NCBI GenBank assembly: GCA_001600495.1
Contig: BCKE01000006.1
Location: forward strand, 79,912-143,911
DNA from: Pilasporangium apinafurcum
Lineage: Eukaryota; Oomycota; Peronosporomycetes; Pythiales; Pythiaceae
Reading direction: 5' to 3'
DNA: 64,000 bases
In this document: positions 10,672 to 20,647 of the stretch, piece after piece
Layout: each line of letters opens with the position of its first letter
Position numbering within the stretch: the stretch's first letter is position 1
The notes under the pieces: model-generated
What the model was told of the DNA's origin: nothing
What the model saw: only the letters and a program-made list of their open reading frames with translations
Databases searched by the model: none
Made by a program: the position numbers and the translations under genes

Positions 10672-11967
10672 ATGGAGAGCGAACACGAGTTTCTGGTGGA
10701 TATTAATGCATTTCTTGAGGCTTCTGAGCTGCCAAGACTTGCGCAAAATGCTGGAGATGGTGGGCCCGATGAACATTCGTTATTGAAGGAAAATGACGCA
10801 ACGAAAACACTGCTAGAAATTAAGGAGCTACTTAAGGCATCCGATGCATCGACGCTCTTGATGAATACCACACAAGAAGTAATACCGCTGCTGCCTACAT
10901 CATCATCACCATCGACAATGACGAATGGTCATAAACAACCAGCGAAGCGGAAGAATCTGCATCGTGAACGTGTGAAACAAGAATTGGCATACTTGCGACA
11001 GAAGACGAAGGAGTTAGAGGCGAAATTGAACGAACTTCGCAATTATACTGTAAATGCACAGAGCAATATTTCACTAACGGCAAGGGAATCTGTATGGAAA
11101 GATATCGCTGAGCGGCAGTTAGTCGGTCGAAAACAGGCAGAAGCGGAAAATGATCGATTAAAGTGTTTGTTGAGCAGCCAGTGGGCATTTGCCGCGCAGT
11201 TGGCGCAGAGCATACAGATGCGTTGGACAAGCTCACTGATGGTGCGCGAGAGCAGCCATATTACACAGCCGACGTCTTTTTCACCTGACGATATCTCGCT
11301 ATATGAGCGGAACGTCAGCGAGCTCGATTTTCTTTTCACACAAGTTGATACTGTTTTGCAAGAAACGGGATTGAACATTGCAGTAGAGCCAATAAATCGA
11401 ATTACTCCTGTGCGCAGTGACAACGGTGATGGCATAAAACACCTCGATATGTTATATCTCGACATGACTCCATTCAATTTATTCCGCTCTACCTTGGCGT
11501 TTTGGCAGTCACTGTTGCTGCAGAACCTGAAGGAAGGCCGGTTACTTTACCGTCACGTTTCGCGACCGCAAGACACCATCGCGGTCAAGTATCGCCTACA
11601 ATGTAGCGCTGAGGCATCATTAATCTGCAATGTTGTGATGCGGAAGTACACTGAGAAAGCGCGGCTAGTGGTCGTGTGGCGTATGCAAAGCAAAGGTGAA
11701 GGTGAGTTGCATGGGATGCAGGCGGATGAAACAGGATGGGCAGTGCTTTGTGATGACCCATCAAACCCTGGCGAACGGACGCTGATGAAGTTGTATGTGA
11801 GGCTGGTACCAAAATCAATTACATTAATAGAATCGGAGACGGCTGCACCTGATGTTGACAAATTCACAAGCATGTATATCGCAACGAATCACGAAGATGG
11901 GTTTGAGCTGAATTGTCTAATGGAAAATCTACTGCTAGAGGAATCGATAGCGATGCAAGGCAAGTAA
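10672..11967 (+). CDS. M96-like coiled-coil/START-like protein, array copy 1
   Basis: An intronless frame of 431 residues starts at ATG 10672. The N-terminus carries the family's acidic FLEASE and LEIKELLKASD motifs. A short basic stretch (AKRKNLHRERVKQ) runs into a leucine-heptad coiled coil (residues about 90-125), then a second helix with WKDIAERQL...RKQAEAEN (about 140-190). The C-terminal half has the family strands and helices: DTIAVKYRLQC, MRKYTEKARLVVVWRM, GMQADETGWAVLCDD, and the terminal helix LMENLLLEES. I recognise this as the oomycete M96 mating-specific-like family with a START-like helix-grip pattern. The molecular function is unknown; nuclear regulation is suggested by the bZIP-like part. 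It lies 195 bp after the HORMA-like gene. Confidence 0.8.
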   Translation: MESEHEFLVDINAFLEASELPRLAQNAGDGGPDEHSLLKENDATKTLLEIKELLKASDASTLLMNTTQEVIPLLPTSSSPSTMTNGHKQPAKRKNLHRERVKQELAYLRQKTKELEAKLNELRNYTVNAQSNISLTARESVWKDIAERQLVGRKQAEAENDRLKCLLSSQWAFAAQLAQSIQMRWTSSLMVRESSHITQPTSFSPDDISLYERNVSELDFLFTQVDTVLQETGLNIAVEPINRITPVRSDNGDGIKHLDMLYLDMTPFNLFRSTLAFWQSLLLQNLKEGRLLYRHVSRPQDTIAVKYRLQCSAEASLICNVVMRKYTEKARLVVVWRMQSKGEGELHGMQADETGWAVLCDDPSNPGERTLMKLYVRLVPKSITLIESETAAPDVDKFTSMYIATNHEDGFELNCLMENLLLEESIAMQGK

Positions 11968-12165
11968 GAATAAATCTTTAAAGACGGATGTAGCTCTTGA
12001 GCAGATCATTACGGTCATAGCTATATCGTGAAAGTCTTATTCAATTAAGAGAGATTTCCCTAGTCTAACACTATGAGACTATCATTCGCGGTTTACCATG
12101 TCAGATATTGGATATGTATCACAAGACAAAGAGAACAAGGTGGTCTGGCGAGTAAAGGTCGGGGT

Positions 12166-12520
12166 GAAAACCGACCTTTTGGATGAAATCGTGGCGTTTA
12201 TGGCTGTTTATGAGACTGCACATAGTGTGAACGACTGCGCAGATTTATAATATGCCGCAGCATCGTTCCTGGAAGAAGAAGACGCCGCGTCAATACTGGA
12301 GGAAATCAACGAGTAAATGAATATATCAGTGCCATTACGCTGTTAGAGACCGCAGTAGAAACGGCATAAAGCGGTGAAGCTCGAGTACGAATTGAATGCG
12401 TCGCGCAAATGCACGATGGATGGACACAATACTTGCCGGAAAACGACGATAAATTCTGTGGATAGCCTTTGCTAAGCGATAATTGATTACCCGCCTACAT
12501 GAGGTATTTCCGTTGTGACG
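12166..12520 (+). pseudogene. Decayed M96-like copy (N-terminal half only)
   Basis: Translation shows DEIVAFMAVYETAH, then FLEEEDAASILEEINE, matching the start of the next gene (AEIAAFLAICEP, LDEEDATTVLQEIEEL). Further on, WIAFAKR-stop-LITR matches WKAVAERQLLGR. Stops interrupt the frame at 12248-12250, at the end of the EINE motif (about 12313), and at the position of the conserved Gln in ERQL (CAA to TAA). The C-terminal START-like half is missing. It lies directly in front of, and in the same direction as, the intact copy at 12796, consistent with a tandem duplicate that has decayed. Confidence 0.7.
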
Positions 12521-12664
12521 TATATAACATGGTCCTATGCTCCCACGATCTATCGGACACGCATACTCTCCCTGGTCAATTGCGTTCTGCACAACCTGAG
12601 AAGTTCCAAGTGTAGCCATTTCTTATGAGAGCTATTCATTGGTTATAAATATATTTTTCGTGTC

Positions 12665-12737
12665 ATATCAGCCAATTATCTATCGGATAAGGTACGATAA
12701 TCTGTAACACTGAACTCTTCCTCCAATTGGCTGATAT
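12665..12737. promoter_or_regulatory. Inverted CCAAT-box pair in the promoter of the 12796 gene
   Basis: ATATCAGCCAATT at 12665-12677 and its exact reverse complement AATTGGCTGATAT at 12725-12737 form a perfect 13-bp inverted repeat with a 47-bp spacer. Each arm contains a CCAAT box. The pair sits 59-131 bp before the ATG at 12796, a reasonable place for a CCAAT-binding (NF-Y type) site. Regulatory function is inferred from position and symmetry only. Confidence 0.45.
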
Positions 12738-12795
12738 TACTGCAATGATTACTGGGAGTACCAGGAATTGGACGATCATCTGATGGGAAAAAGAG

Positions 12796-14103
12796 ATGGA
12801 GAGCGAGAGTGACTTGCACGCGGAAATTGCGGCTTTTCTCGCGATTTGTGAACCTTCAGATGCATTTCAGAATAGAGAAAGTTGGATGCATGAAGAAAAT
12901 CCCACTCTGGACGAAGAAGATGCGACAACAGTGCTTCAGGAAATCGAAGAGCTGCTTAAACCATCCGACGTTACACGACTGTTAGAACAGCCTTTATCTA
13001 CAGCAGCAACCAATGCGCAGAATGGTACAGAATCAACAGGAAAAACAATCGCAGGCCCACTCACAAAACCAGCCAAGCGCAAGAATGCGCATCGAGAGCG
13101 AGTCAAAAAGGAATTGACATACTTACGCCAAAAGGTAATAGATCTAGAAACACAATGGAACGACTTGCGAAGAGGAGCGGTGATGACACAGAATAGCAAC
13201 ACAGAAATCGTTCAGAAACCAGTGTGGAAGGCGGTAGCAGAGCGACAATTGCTCGGTCGAAAGCAAGCAGAGGCAGAGAATGAACGATTGCGAGCCTTGC
13301 TGAAAAACCAGCGCGAGCTGGCAATACACTTGGAACAGAGTTTGCGGACGCGATTGACTGATGCTTCTGTGGCGTATAGAAGCAATAACACGCCGCAGCC
13401 GACGTACTTTTCACAGGAAGACTCAGTTGTGTACGAACAATATCTAAACGATCTAGATATGCTTTACACACAAGTGGATAAAATGCTAGACGAGACAGGA
13501 TTAAGCGCACTGTCCATGAAGACGAATCGAACGACTCGCTCAGGAGGTTGTAACGGCTCGATATTAACGTGCGTAGAAATTGTAGACGTGGACGTGATTC
13601 CGTTCAATGTGTACCGCTCAGGAAAGGCATTTTGGCAATCGATGTTACTACAATGTCGAAGAAGCGGGCGGCTGCGTTATAGCCCAGTTCCACAACCCAA
13701 AGATACCATTGCCGTCAAATTTCGACTGCAATGTAATGCCAACTCATCGCTAACATGTAATCTTGTAATGAGGAGATACATTGAGAAGGAGCGTCAGGTG
13801 ATGGTGTGGCGCATGCTGAGCGAAGGTGAAGGCGAACTCACGGGAATGCTGGCGGATGAAACTGGGTGGGTGGTGCTTTGTGACGATCCATCTTCGCCCG
13901 AACAGTCCACTATCGTCAAATTTTACGCACGGATGGTGCCAAAACCAGTCACTTCTGTGAGAACAGTCGTGACAGCGCCTGACGTCGAAAAGTTTGCAGG
14001 ACTGTATGTCTCCACAAATGACGTGGATATGTTTGAAATGGGCTGCATCATGGAAAACTTGCTGTTGGAGGAATCAATCGGGATTCAAGAAAATCAAGAA
14101 TAA
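12796..14103 (+). CDS. M96-like coiled-coil/START-like protein, array copy 2
   Basis: An intronless frame of 435 residues starts at ATG 12796. Family motifs in order: AEIAAFLAICEP, VLQEIEELLKPSD, a basic stretch with leucine heptads (KRKNAHRERVKKELTYLRQK, residues about 95-126), WKAVAERQLLGRKQAEAEN, then the C-terminal START-like half with VDVDVIPFN, KDTIAVKFRLQC, MRRYIEKERQVMVWRM, MLADETGWVVLCDD and IMENLLLEES. It converges on the copy at 14441-15784 and shares a 97-nt identical tract with it (13768-13864), so part of its sequence was probably homogenised recently. Product function is unknown. Confidence 0.82.
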   Translation: MESESDLHAEIAAFLAICEPSDAFQNRESWMHEENPTLDEEDATTVLQEIEELLKPSDVTRLLEQPLSTAATNAQNGTESTGKTIAGPLTKPAKRKNAHRERVKKELTYLRQKVIDLETQWNDLRRGAVMTQNSNTEIVQKPVWKAVAERQLLGRKQAEAENERLRALLKNQRELAIHLEQSLRTRLTDASVAYRSNNTPQPTYFSQEDSVVYEQYLNDLDMLYTQVDKMLDETGLSALSMKTNRTTRSGGCNGSILTCVEIVDVDVIPFNVYRSGKAFWQSMLLQCRRSGRLRYSPVPQPKDTIAVKFRLQCNANSSLTCNLVMRRYIEKERQVMVWRMLSEGEGELTGMLADETGWVVLCDDPSSPEQSTIVKFYARMVPKPVTSVRTVVTAPDVEKFAGLYVSTNDVDMFEMGCIMENLLLEESIGIQENQE

Positions 14104-14440
14104 CGCCTTTTGCGCGTTTCAGATCACCCAATTTTCGATATTATGGTGCCATCTTTTCTTCCAAAACTGTATCCTATCGAAGAATATGATGGTGAGTCGA
14201 AGCAAAGCAGAGAATACTCTCATAGTCAATGATCTCACAATGCGTTATAGTCAGTGCATGCTGAGAGCGACTATTGTCACCTACACAACATGACGCTGCT
14301 AGTGAATATTCGATCGTATATCAAAGAGATTAACAATTAGTTGTGATTTGGATTGCAATCCGTGCATCCGCCACTAGAGAAACTGACATAGTGAAATGAC
14401 GATCATTGTGCCAGCAAAATTTTATCGTATATTACGAACA
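14104..14440. other. Intergenic between convergent array copies
   Basis: This 337-bp spacer separates the 3' ends of the 12796 and 15784 genes. I see no gene, repeat or clear terminator hairpin in it. Confidence 0.6.
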
Positions 14441-15784
14441 TTACACCTCTTGATTTTTACCTCGGATCCCCATGGTTTCCTCTAACAGTAAGTTTTCCAT
14501 AATGCAGCCCAACTCCGACAAATCCTCGTCATTCGACGTGATGTATAACCCTGTAAATTTTTCGACGTCTGGTGCAGCCGCTACTTTCTTCACAGCACCT
14601 GCTGGCTTCGGAACCATCCGCGCACAAAGTTTCACTAACGCGCGCTGTCCAAGTGAAGATGGATCGTCGCAGAACACCATCCATGCAGTTTCATCCGCCA
14701 GCATTCCCGTGAGTTCGCCTTCACCTTCGCTCAGCATGCGCCACACCATCACCTGACGCTCCTTCTCAATGTATCTCCTCATCGCAAGATTACATGTTAG
14801 GGACGAATTGGCATTACATCGCAGTCGAAATTTGACGGCAATGGTATCTTTGGGCCGTGGAACTGGACTGTAGAGCAGTCTACCATCTCGCCGACATTGC
14901 AGCAGCAATGATTGCCAATATGCCCTCCCTGCACGGTGGGTATTAAATGGAATTACATCCACATCCACGATCTCTAAGCACGTTATTGTAGACCCGTTGT
15001 AGCCCCCTGAGCGAGTGGTTCGGCTCATCTTGGCTGCCAGCGAATTCAATCCTGTCTCTTCTAATACTGTGTCGACTTGGTCGTATATATAATCTAAATC
15101 AGCGAGGTACTGCTGATAGAGAGCATCATCCCCGTGTGCAAAATACGTTGGCTGTTGCGGAATGTGATTCATGTTCGTCTGTAGGCCATTCATTAACCGT
15201 TTCTGTAGATTCTCTTTTAACTGTGTAGCTAGTTCTTGTTGACAGGCTAGCATTTTTCGCAATCGCAGGTTTTCCTCTTCTGCTTGTCTTCGACCCGCCA
15301 ACTGGCGTTCAGCGACACCTTGCCACACTGGTTTCTTCGTGAGATCTGTGTCATTGCTATACTGTTTCTTCATTGTTCGTCTGCGCAACGCTTTCAATTG
15401 TGTTTCCATATCAGACGCTTTCTGTCTCAAATACGCCAATTCGCGTTTAACTCGTTCTCGATGTGGATTCTTGCGCTTCGCTGGCTGTGTAGAAAAATCT
15501 ACATATATTTGCTCAGCCGGAACGTTACTGATCATAGCTGTCGTTGTAGATGGAAGCTGCGTCGCTGGTATATTTGTATTCTCTAGTAGTATTTCCACGT
15601 CTGACTCAGTCAATAGTTCTTCATTTTCCGTGATCACTGGTGTCACATTTTCTTCGTTTAGGATAGGAATTACGTCGTTTTCCCAACTTCCATCAACTTG
15701 TATTGCGGTTGGAGACTCGCAGAACGCGAGGAAGGCTGCGAGGTCTGCATGCACGTCGTTCTCGTCGTCCATGTCGCTGAGCAT
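14441..15784 (-). CDS. M96-like coiled-coil/START-like protein, array copy 3
   Basis: The first ATG in frame is at 15784 (447 residues). A second at 15772 (MDDENDVHADLAAF) matches the paralogues' start better, giving 443 residues. Intronless. The coiled coil begins at AKRKNPHRERVKRELAYLRQ; here the residue eight after the Asn is Arg, as in true bZIP proteins, unlike most neighbours. WQGVAERQLAGRRQAEEEN follows, then the C-terminal half with VDVDVIPFN, KDTIAVKFRLRC, MRRYIEKERQVMVWRM and IMENLLLEET. Near-identity with the convergent neighbour at 12796 is concentrated in the C-terminal half. Divergent from the gene at 16003 with about 220 bp between the starts, so the two may share a promoter region. 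Confidence 0.82.
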   Translation of the reverse strand: MLSDMDDENDVHADLAAFLAFCESPTAIQVDGSWENDVIPILNEENVTPVITENEELLTESDVEILLENTNIPATQLPSTTTAMISNVPAEQIYVDFSTQPAKRKNPHRERVKRELAYLRQKASDMETQLKALRRRTMKKQYSNDTDLTKKPVWQGVAERQLAGRRQAEEENLRLRKMLACQQELATQLKENLQKRLMNGLQTNMNHIPQQPTYFAHGDDALYQQYLADLDYIYDQVDTVLEETGLNSLAAKMSRTTRSGGYNGSTITCLEIVDVDVIPFNTHRAGRAYWQSLLLQCRRDGRLLYSPVPRPKDTIAVKFRLRCNANSSLTCNLAMRRYIEKERQVMVWRMLSEGEGELTGMLADETAWMVFCDDPSSLGQRALVKLCARMVPKPAGAVKKVAAAPDVEKFTGLYITSNDEDLSELGCIMENLLLEETMGIRGKNQEV

Positions 15785-16002
15785 CAAAACATTCTTGTGT
15801 GTGTTTTTGCCAAGTTCTTGTGACTGGCGGAACCTATATTTAGAACCTAAAATTTTTATTATCTAATGAATTTAGGTACTTTCGTTGTATTACCCTAACT
15901 GAATGCTATAGGAATCGTTTACGATCCGTCCTCACAAACATTCCTGGTAATTAGAGGAAAAATGTTGGTTGAGCTGATTGAGACACTCACCGCAGAGTCA
16001 CA

Positions 16003-17325
16003 ATGGAGGAGAAGAACTATGATTTGATGAATATCGCACCATTTAGCGCTTCCTCGGAACCTCTGCAAATAACACAGAGCAACACAGACGCGAAAGATGC
16101 CGAAATTTCGTTCTTATATGATGAAGAGACCACGTCAACGCTGCAGGAAATCGAGGAGCTGCTGAAACCATCTGATATCGTCACATTACTCAACCTCTCA
16201 CAGGACCCAATGCCATCATTGTCTACATCAGCAGCGACAGTGATTGATGCAGCAAAAGAAACACGCCCAGTGCCAAGCAAGAGCGTTGCGAAGCGGAAGA
16301 ACGCACATCGAGAGCGAGTTAAACACGAATTGGCGTATTTGAGGCAAAAATCGGTAGAGCTGGAGACTAGGTTGAACATGTTGCGTGCAGGTGAGCTGAC
16401 TATACAGAGCAAGAGTGATTTTACGAGGGAGAAATCACTATGGAAGGCAATAGCGGAACGCCAGCTGTTCAGTCGGAGACTGGCAGAAACGGAGAATAAA
16501 CACCTTAAACGCGTTGCGTACATGCAACGCGAATTGGTGATGCAACTGGAGCAGAGTCTACGAAATCAACTCATGGAGCCATTGACGATGTCTACTGGTA
16601 GAAACATCTCTCAGTCAAATTACTTTACGCGTGAGGACGCTTTGCTGTTTGATCAGTTTATCGGTGAGCTAGATCTTTTATACACCCAAATCGACACAGT
16701 CTTTGAAGAATTAGGGCTAAACGAAGCGATGGATAAGGTGAGGTGGCATTCTCCTTCTAATGCTGTGAAACTACAGCCTTTGGAATTCGTGGACGTTGAC
16801 GTCATTCCATTTAATCTGCAAAGCGTGGCTAAAGCAATGTGGCAATCTAGTTTATATTTCTATCAAAAGCGAGGTCAGCTGTTCTATCGTCACGTTCCAG
16901 AACCGCAAGATACGGCCGCTATCAAGTTTCGCATGGAATGCAATTGCGATGTGTCCATCATCTGCAAGATGGCTGGAAGGAGATACGTCAAGCAAAGTCA
17001 GACTGTGATAGTGTGGCGAGCGTTGTGCGAAGGGGAGGGTGAATTAGCGGGGATATTGGCGGATGAAACCGGGTGGGTGGAGTACTGTGACGACTCATCC
17101 TCCCCAGGCCAACGAACAATTGCTAAAGCATATGTACGCATTATCCCCAAATCAACAAGCACAATGAAAGCATCAGCTAACCCCCAAAATGTGGAGAAGT
17201 TTACAAACTTGTATATCGCCGCGAGTGACAAAGATACGCTGGCGATGAATTGTTTGATGGAAAATTTGCTGTTGGAGGAAACGATGGGGATCAGAAGTAC
17301 GAGTCGTGCCAACAGGAACTTTTAA
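16003..17325 (+). CDS. M96-like coiled-coil/START-like protein, array copy 4
   Basis: An intronless frame of 440 residues starts at ATG 16003. The acidic N-terminus holds LQEIEELLKPSD. The basic stretch and coiled coil are AKRKNAHRERVKHELAYLRQ (residues about 98-125), followed by WKAIAERQLFSRRLAETEN. The C-terminal half has VDVDVIPFN, DTAAIKFRMEC, GRRYVKQSQTVIVWRA, ILADETGWVEYCDD and LMENLLLEET. It replaces the conserved DTIAVKF by DTAAIKF and has no tract of near-identity with the neighbours, so it is an older duplicate or has escaped conversion. Confidence 0.8.
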   Translation: MEEKNYDLMNIAPFSASSEPLQITQSNTDAKDAEISFLYDEETTSTLQEIEELLKPSDIVTLLNLSQDPMPSLSTSAATVIDAAKETRPVPSKSVAKRKNAHRERVKHELAYLRQKSVELETRLNMLRAGELTIQSKSDFTREKSLWKAIAERQLFSRRLAETENKHLKRVAYMQRELVMQLEQSLRNQLMEPLTMSTGRNISQSNYFTREDALLFDQFIGELDLLYTQIDTVFEELGLNEAMDKVRWHSPSNAVKLQPLEFVDVDVIPFNLQSVAKAMWQSSLYFYQKRGQLFYRHVPEPQDTAAIKFRMECNCDVSIICKMAGRRYVKQSQTVIVWRALCEGEGELAGILADETGWVEYCDDSSSPGQRTIAKAYVRIIPKSTSTMKASANPQNVEKFTNLYIAASDKDTLAMNCLMENLLLEETMGIRSTSRANRNF

Positions 17326-17443
17326 TCATTATTTCCCACTAGTATTACCCCGTTATTTTTACAACGCATTGTACAAAAGAGGTGGAGAATAAAAAAGGAG
17401 CCTGATCGACCAACACCTTTCCTTGCGTCACGCTAACAAATTA
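17326..17443. other. 3' flank of array copy 4
   Basis: Short AT-rich spacer between the stop at 17325 and the inverted-repeat element that begins near 17444. No feature seen. Confidence 0.5.
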
Positions 17444-18153
17444 TTAACAAGCAATCCGCAAGTCAAGGGAGCCAAAAACAGCCTAATTCTTAGGTTGGCC
17501 AAAATCCAAAAAATCCGCTATTCGTGCTCTACGAAAATGTGTGGCAGTTCGAAACAGATCCGTCCAAGAAAACTTGTTTCCCGTGATTATTATCCAAGTC
17601 GTAGCATCCAGAGAGGAGAACTGGTACGACAAAATTTGCATTTTCTGTCAGATGGTCATCGATTTTGCGATTCTCAAGGTCGTTCAGAACATAAAAAATA
17701 CCACAATACCATTTTTGTCCAATGATATACTCTGTAGCACATAGTATGGAACTCAAGTGCTGAAGAGTGGCTTAAGACACCAACAGTATTGCACCAATAA
17801 CTCGAAGATTGCTGCCAAATTACTTGGACGACAAACACTCTTGACAATATTAGAGCTCATTTTATTCAATATGGTTAGGGTAAATGACATATATGAAACG
17901 AATTATGAATCAAAAGAAATAAAAACGATGACCATCAAGCTAAAACAATGCCAAAATGGAAGCGAATACTCATCTTTGACTGCTAATTACTCGACAACCA
18001 CTAGTTCGATTTGAACGCTGTTTGCTTTGTTCATCATTACAAATAAAAAACTATCCTATGCCAAAATATTATGTGCTAAAAGGCAGTTGCGGATTTTTTG
18101 AGTTTAGGAAAACAACTGAAAACTGGCACCGTTGGCTCGCGGATTGCTTGTTA
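17444..18153. mobile_element. 710-bp element with inverted repeats (MITE-like)
   Basis: TTAACAAGCAATCCGC at 17444-17459 recurs exactly as its reverse complement at 18138-18153. The similarity continues inward for about 70 bp with gaps to a second block (AAAAAATCCGC on the left, GCGGATTTTTTG on the right). Each arm thus holds two AATCCGC copies. The 565-bp interior has only short frames with no transposase resemblance. This fits a non-autonomous inverted-repeat transposon. No clear target duplication was identified, so the outer ends could lie slightly further out and the superfamily is open. Confidence 0.5.
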
Positions 18154-18690
18154 AAAAGTGACGAATTATAAAAGAAAGTAAAATTATCCTGCGAATCCGA
18201 ACAATGTGGAACAGCTTCCCAGTCAGCAACGGCTCGGGCCTCAGTTGCTTACAACTCTCGAGTCTTGTGCATTTTGGCGACTTCCAAAGCGTCGGCACCG
18301 CTTCACTCTGGGCATGTTCTGCGGTTATGTCCCGGTTGATTGCAAATGCGGCACTTTCGTCGTGCTCTTTCCACTATGTCGAATAGTAAAGGATTTCTTC
18401 GAATACTACGAATAATTCACCGTCTTTTAATAATTTGACAGTGTAATGGAAGGAGGGGTGTCGGCGGATCAACTGTGGAGTGTTGGTCGACCAGGCTTAC
18501 TAAAAAATGGCTAAAATCAAAACACTAAAGGTTGTGTTACAGATCTAAAACAAACCTGATGTATTGTAGGATCATCATCACCTTTTCTATTGGCTAAAAA
18601 AACAAGCCATTTTATAGATAGATCTAAAAAATATTTCTGATTTTGTGATGCGCAAATCGTATCATCAAGTTGTGATCATTTTCGTTGACA
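18154..18690. other. Intergenic upstream of decayed array copy
   Basis: Between the inverted-repeat element and the ATG of the pseudogene at 18691. Frames at 18204-18415 are short and unlike known families. No promoter element stands out. Confidence 0.4.
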
Positions 18691-19925
18691 ATGGAGAAAG
18701 AGAATGATATGTTGACAGATATTACGATGTTTCTCGATCTACAGACCATTGAAGATGGTGCAAAGCGATATATACCTAGAAATCGATAACTTTCCGTTGT
18801 TGGGCGAAGTAAGCATTACATCAACTCTACTGGAAGTCGAGGAGCTACTGGAAAATGTGAAACAACAAGAGTCACTGATGTCAAGATCACTGACACTGAC
18901 AATATTTAATGATAAGGCGAAGGACGCAGCTATAACAAAGATAGCATCCATCGCAAGATGTAAGAATGAACATTTAGAATGATTCAAACGATAAATGGAG
19001 TTCTTGCGTTGGAAACCAATGGAACTGGAGACGGAATTGTGCAAGTTGGACAACTGGAGTGAACCATGACATAAAGATGGTGAAAAAGTCGTATTGGGAG
19101 ATACTTTCGAACCAACAATTGACCATCTGACGCAGAAAACGGATTCTTGAGATGCATGGCTTACCATAATCGAGCAATGGTGGTGGAGTTGGAGCGGAGA
19201 TTACTGGTGCAATTGTCGAAATCAATGGCTCTACGTTGTAGTAGTGCATTGCAGCACGAGTATTTTACGGATAAAGACACTGCATTGCTTAAACAGTACA
19301 CCGATGAATTGGATATTCTGCATGTGATAAAGGATGCAATGTTTAAAGTCATGGGTTTGGTCTCACAGGCGACCAAGACAAGGTGTCAAGTTTCTACCGT
19401 CAATATTGATAGTGGTGGATGTGATATCATTCAATGTAAAGCGTTCCACTAAAGCATTATGCCACTCGATGCTACTGTGTGCTCGTAGAGAAGGTTGACT
19501 GCGATACTTTCACATGCCGCACTCAGAAGTCACAAACGCTGTAAAGATCCGACTACAATGCACAGCCGACATATCTCTCATTTGTAGGTTTGCGCTGAAA
19601 AAATACGTAGAGAAAGAGCGATTAACGGTGGTATAGCGCACGGTGAGCAAAGATGGAAGTGTACTCTCAGGGTGGTGGTAGAAGAAATCGGATGGCCAGA
19701 ACTCAGTGATAACCCGTCATGATCAGAGCAGCACACAATGGTCAAGTCTTGCCTGCAAGTAGTTCCAATGGTAGTAATCAGAGTGAGTATAGCGACACTG
19801 TCACTAAACTTGGAGAAACCCACTGACACCTATATGGCAGCGAATAATGAAAATCTGTAGTAATGAATTATCTCACGAAAAATCTGCTGTTAGAAGGATC
19901 CATGACGCTGGAAACATCCAAATCG
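18691..19925 (+). pseudogene. Decayed M96-like copy (full length, many lesions)
   Basis: It begins MEKENDMLTDITMFLDLQ at ATG 18691 and keeps family landmarks in order but in different frames: LLEVEELLENVKQQ (near 18830), ARCKNEHLE then MEFLRWKPMELETEL (coiled coil, near 18955-19040), YFTDKDTALLKQYTDELDIL (near 19260), a KIRLQC-like strand (near 19550), and NLLLEGSMTLE (near 19885). Several in-frame stops and frame changes separate them, so no full protein can be made. It aligns to the full length of the copy at 16003, so it arose by whole-gene duplication and then decayed. Confidence 0.75.
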
Positions 19926-20647
19926 ATTGCATTGGATAAAACTCGTGCTGTATGGGAAGCATTTGATGCTTCGATGGGTTTGTACATAGAAGCGGAAGAG
20001 CAGTGATGGCAAAAGTAGAGAAGGAGCAACCAAGGCAGGGTTTATATACTACTTTTTTTGCAGAACAAATTCGGATGGATGGCACTATTTTCGAAGTATG
20101 TGTGACATCACGGGTTCTTGTTTGTGATTGCGGCAATCATGCTGAGGCGCAATCAACAGCTGTTGAGATAGAAAAATGCATTTTTGATCTAATGCGAGTC
20201 CACACCTGAATGGAATTTTACATCAACTCCTTGATATTCGAATGCAAAACCTGAGATATGCATCGATCGCCACTGTAAATGAGACATCAAAGCATTGGAG
20301 TCAATTATCTGCTTCTGCCAAAGGTGAACTTGGCTGACCCTTGCTTTAGCTGATATGATGATACCGCTTTCTTCTGCATCGTTTTTTAGTGTTTATCATC
20401 ATTGGAAAGCGTTGCATTATCTTTCAGAGCAATAGTTGCCAATAACGATAAACATGTGTTGCACCACCATCGCACACTCCAAACGCACGCAGCACATTAT
20501 ATTTCATAAGATATTTAGCCGAAAAGTTCGTCCCACTGGAAGATCGAGATAGGCAATGAAGAAGCACGCTAATGTACGAAATAGCCACAAGCACTAAGTT
20601 TATGATACGACAAAAAGACACAAACGCGAACATATATATAAAAAAGC
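19926..20647. other. Intergenic between decayed copy and array copy 5
   Basis: A 68-residue frame at 20003-20209 has no recognisable relatives and is probably chance. The right end is the 3' flank of the minus-strand gene ending at 20648. Nothing else is supported. Confidence 0.45.

Noticed and set aside
20003-20209. Small plus-strand ORF of 68 residues
   Set aside because: No family resemblance, no splice partners, and it follows the decayed array copy; likely chance.
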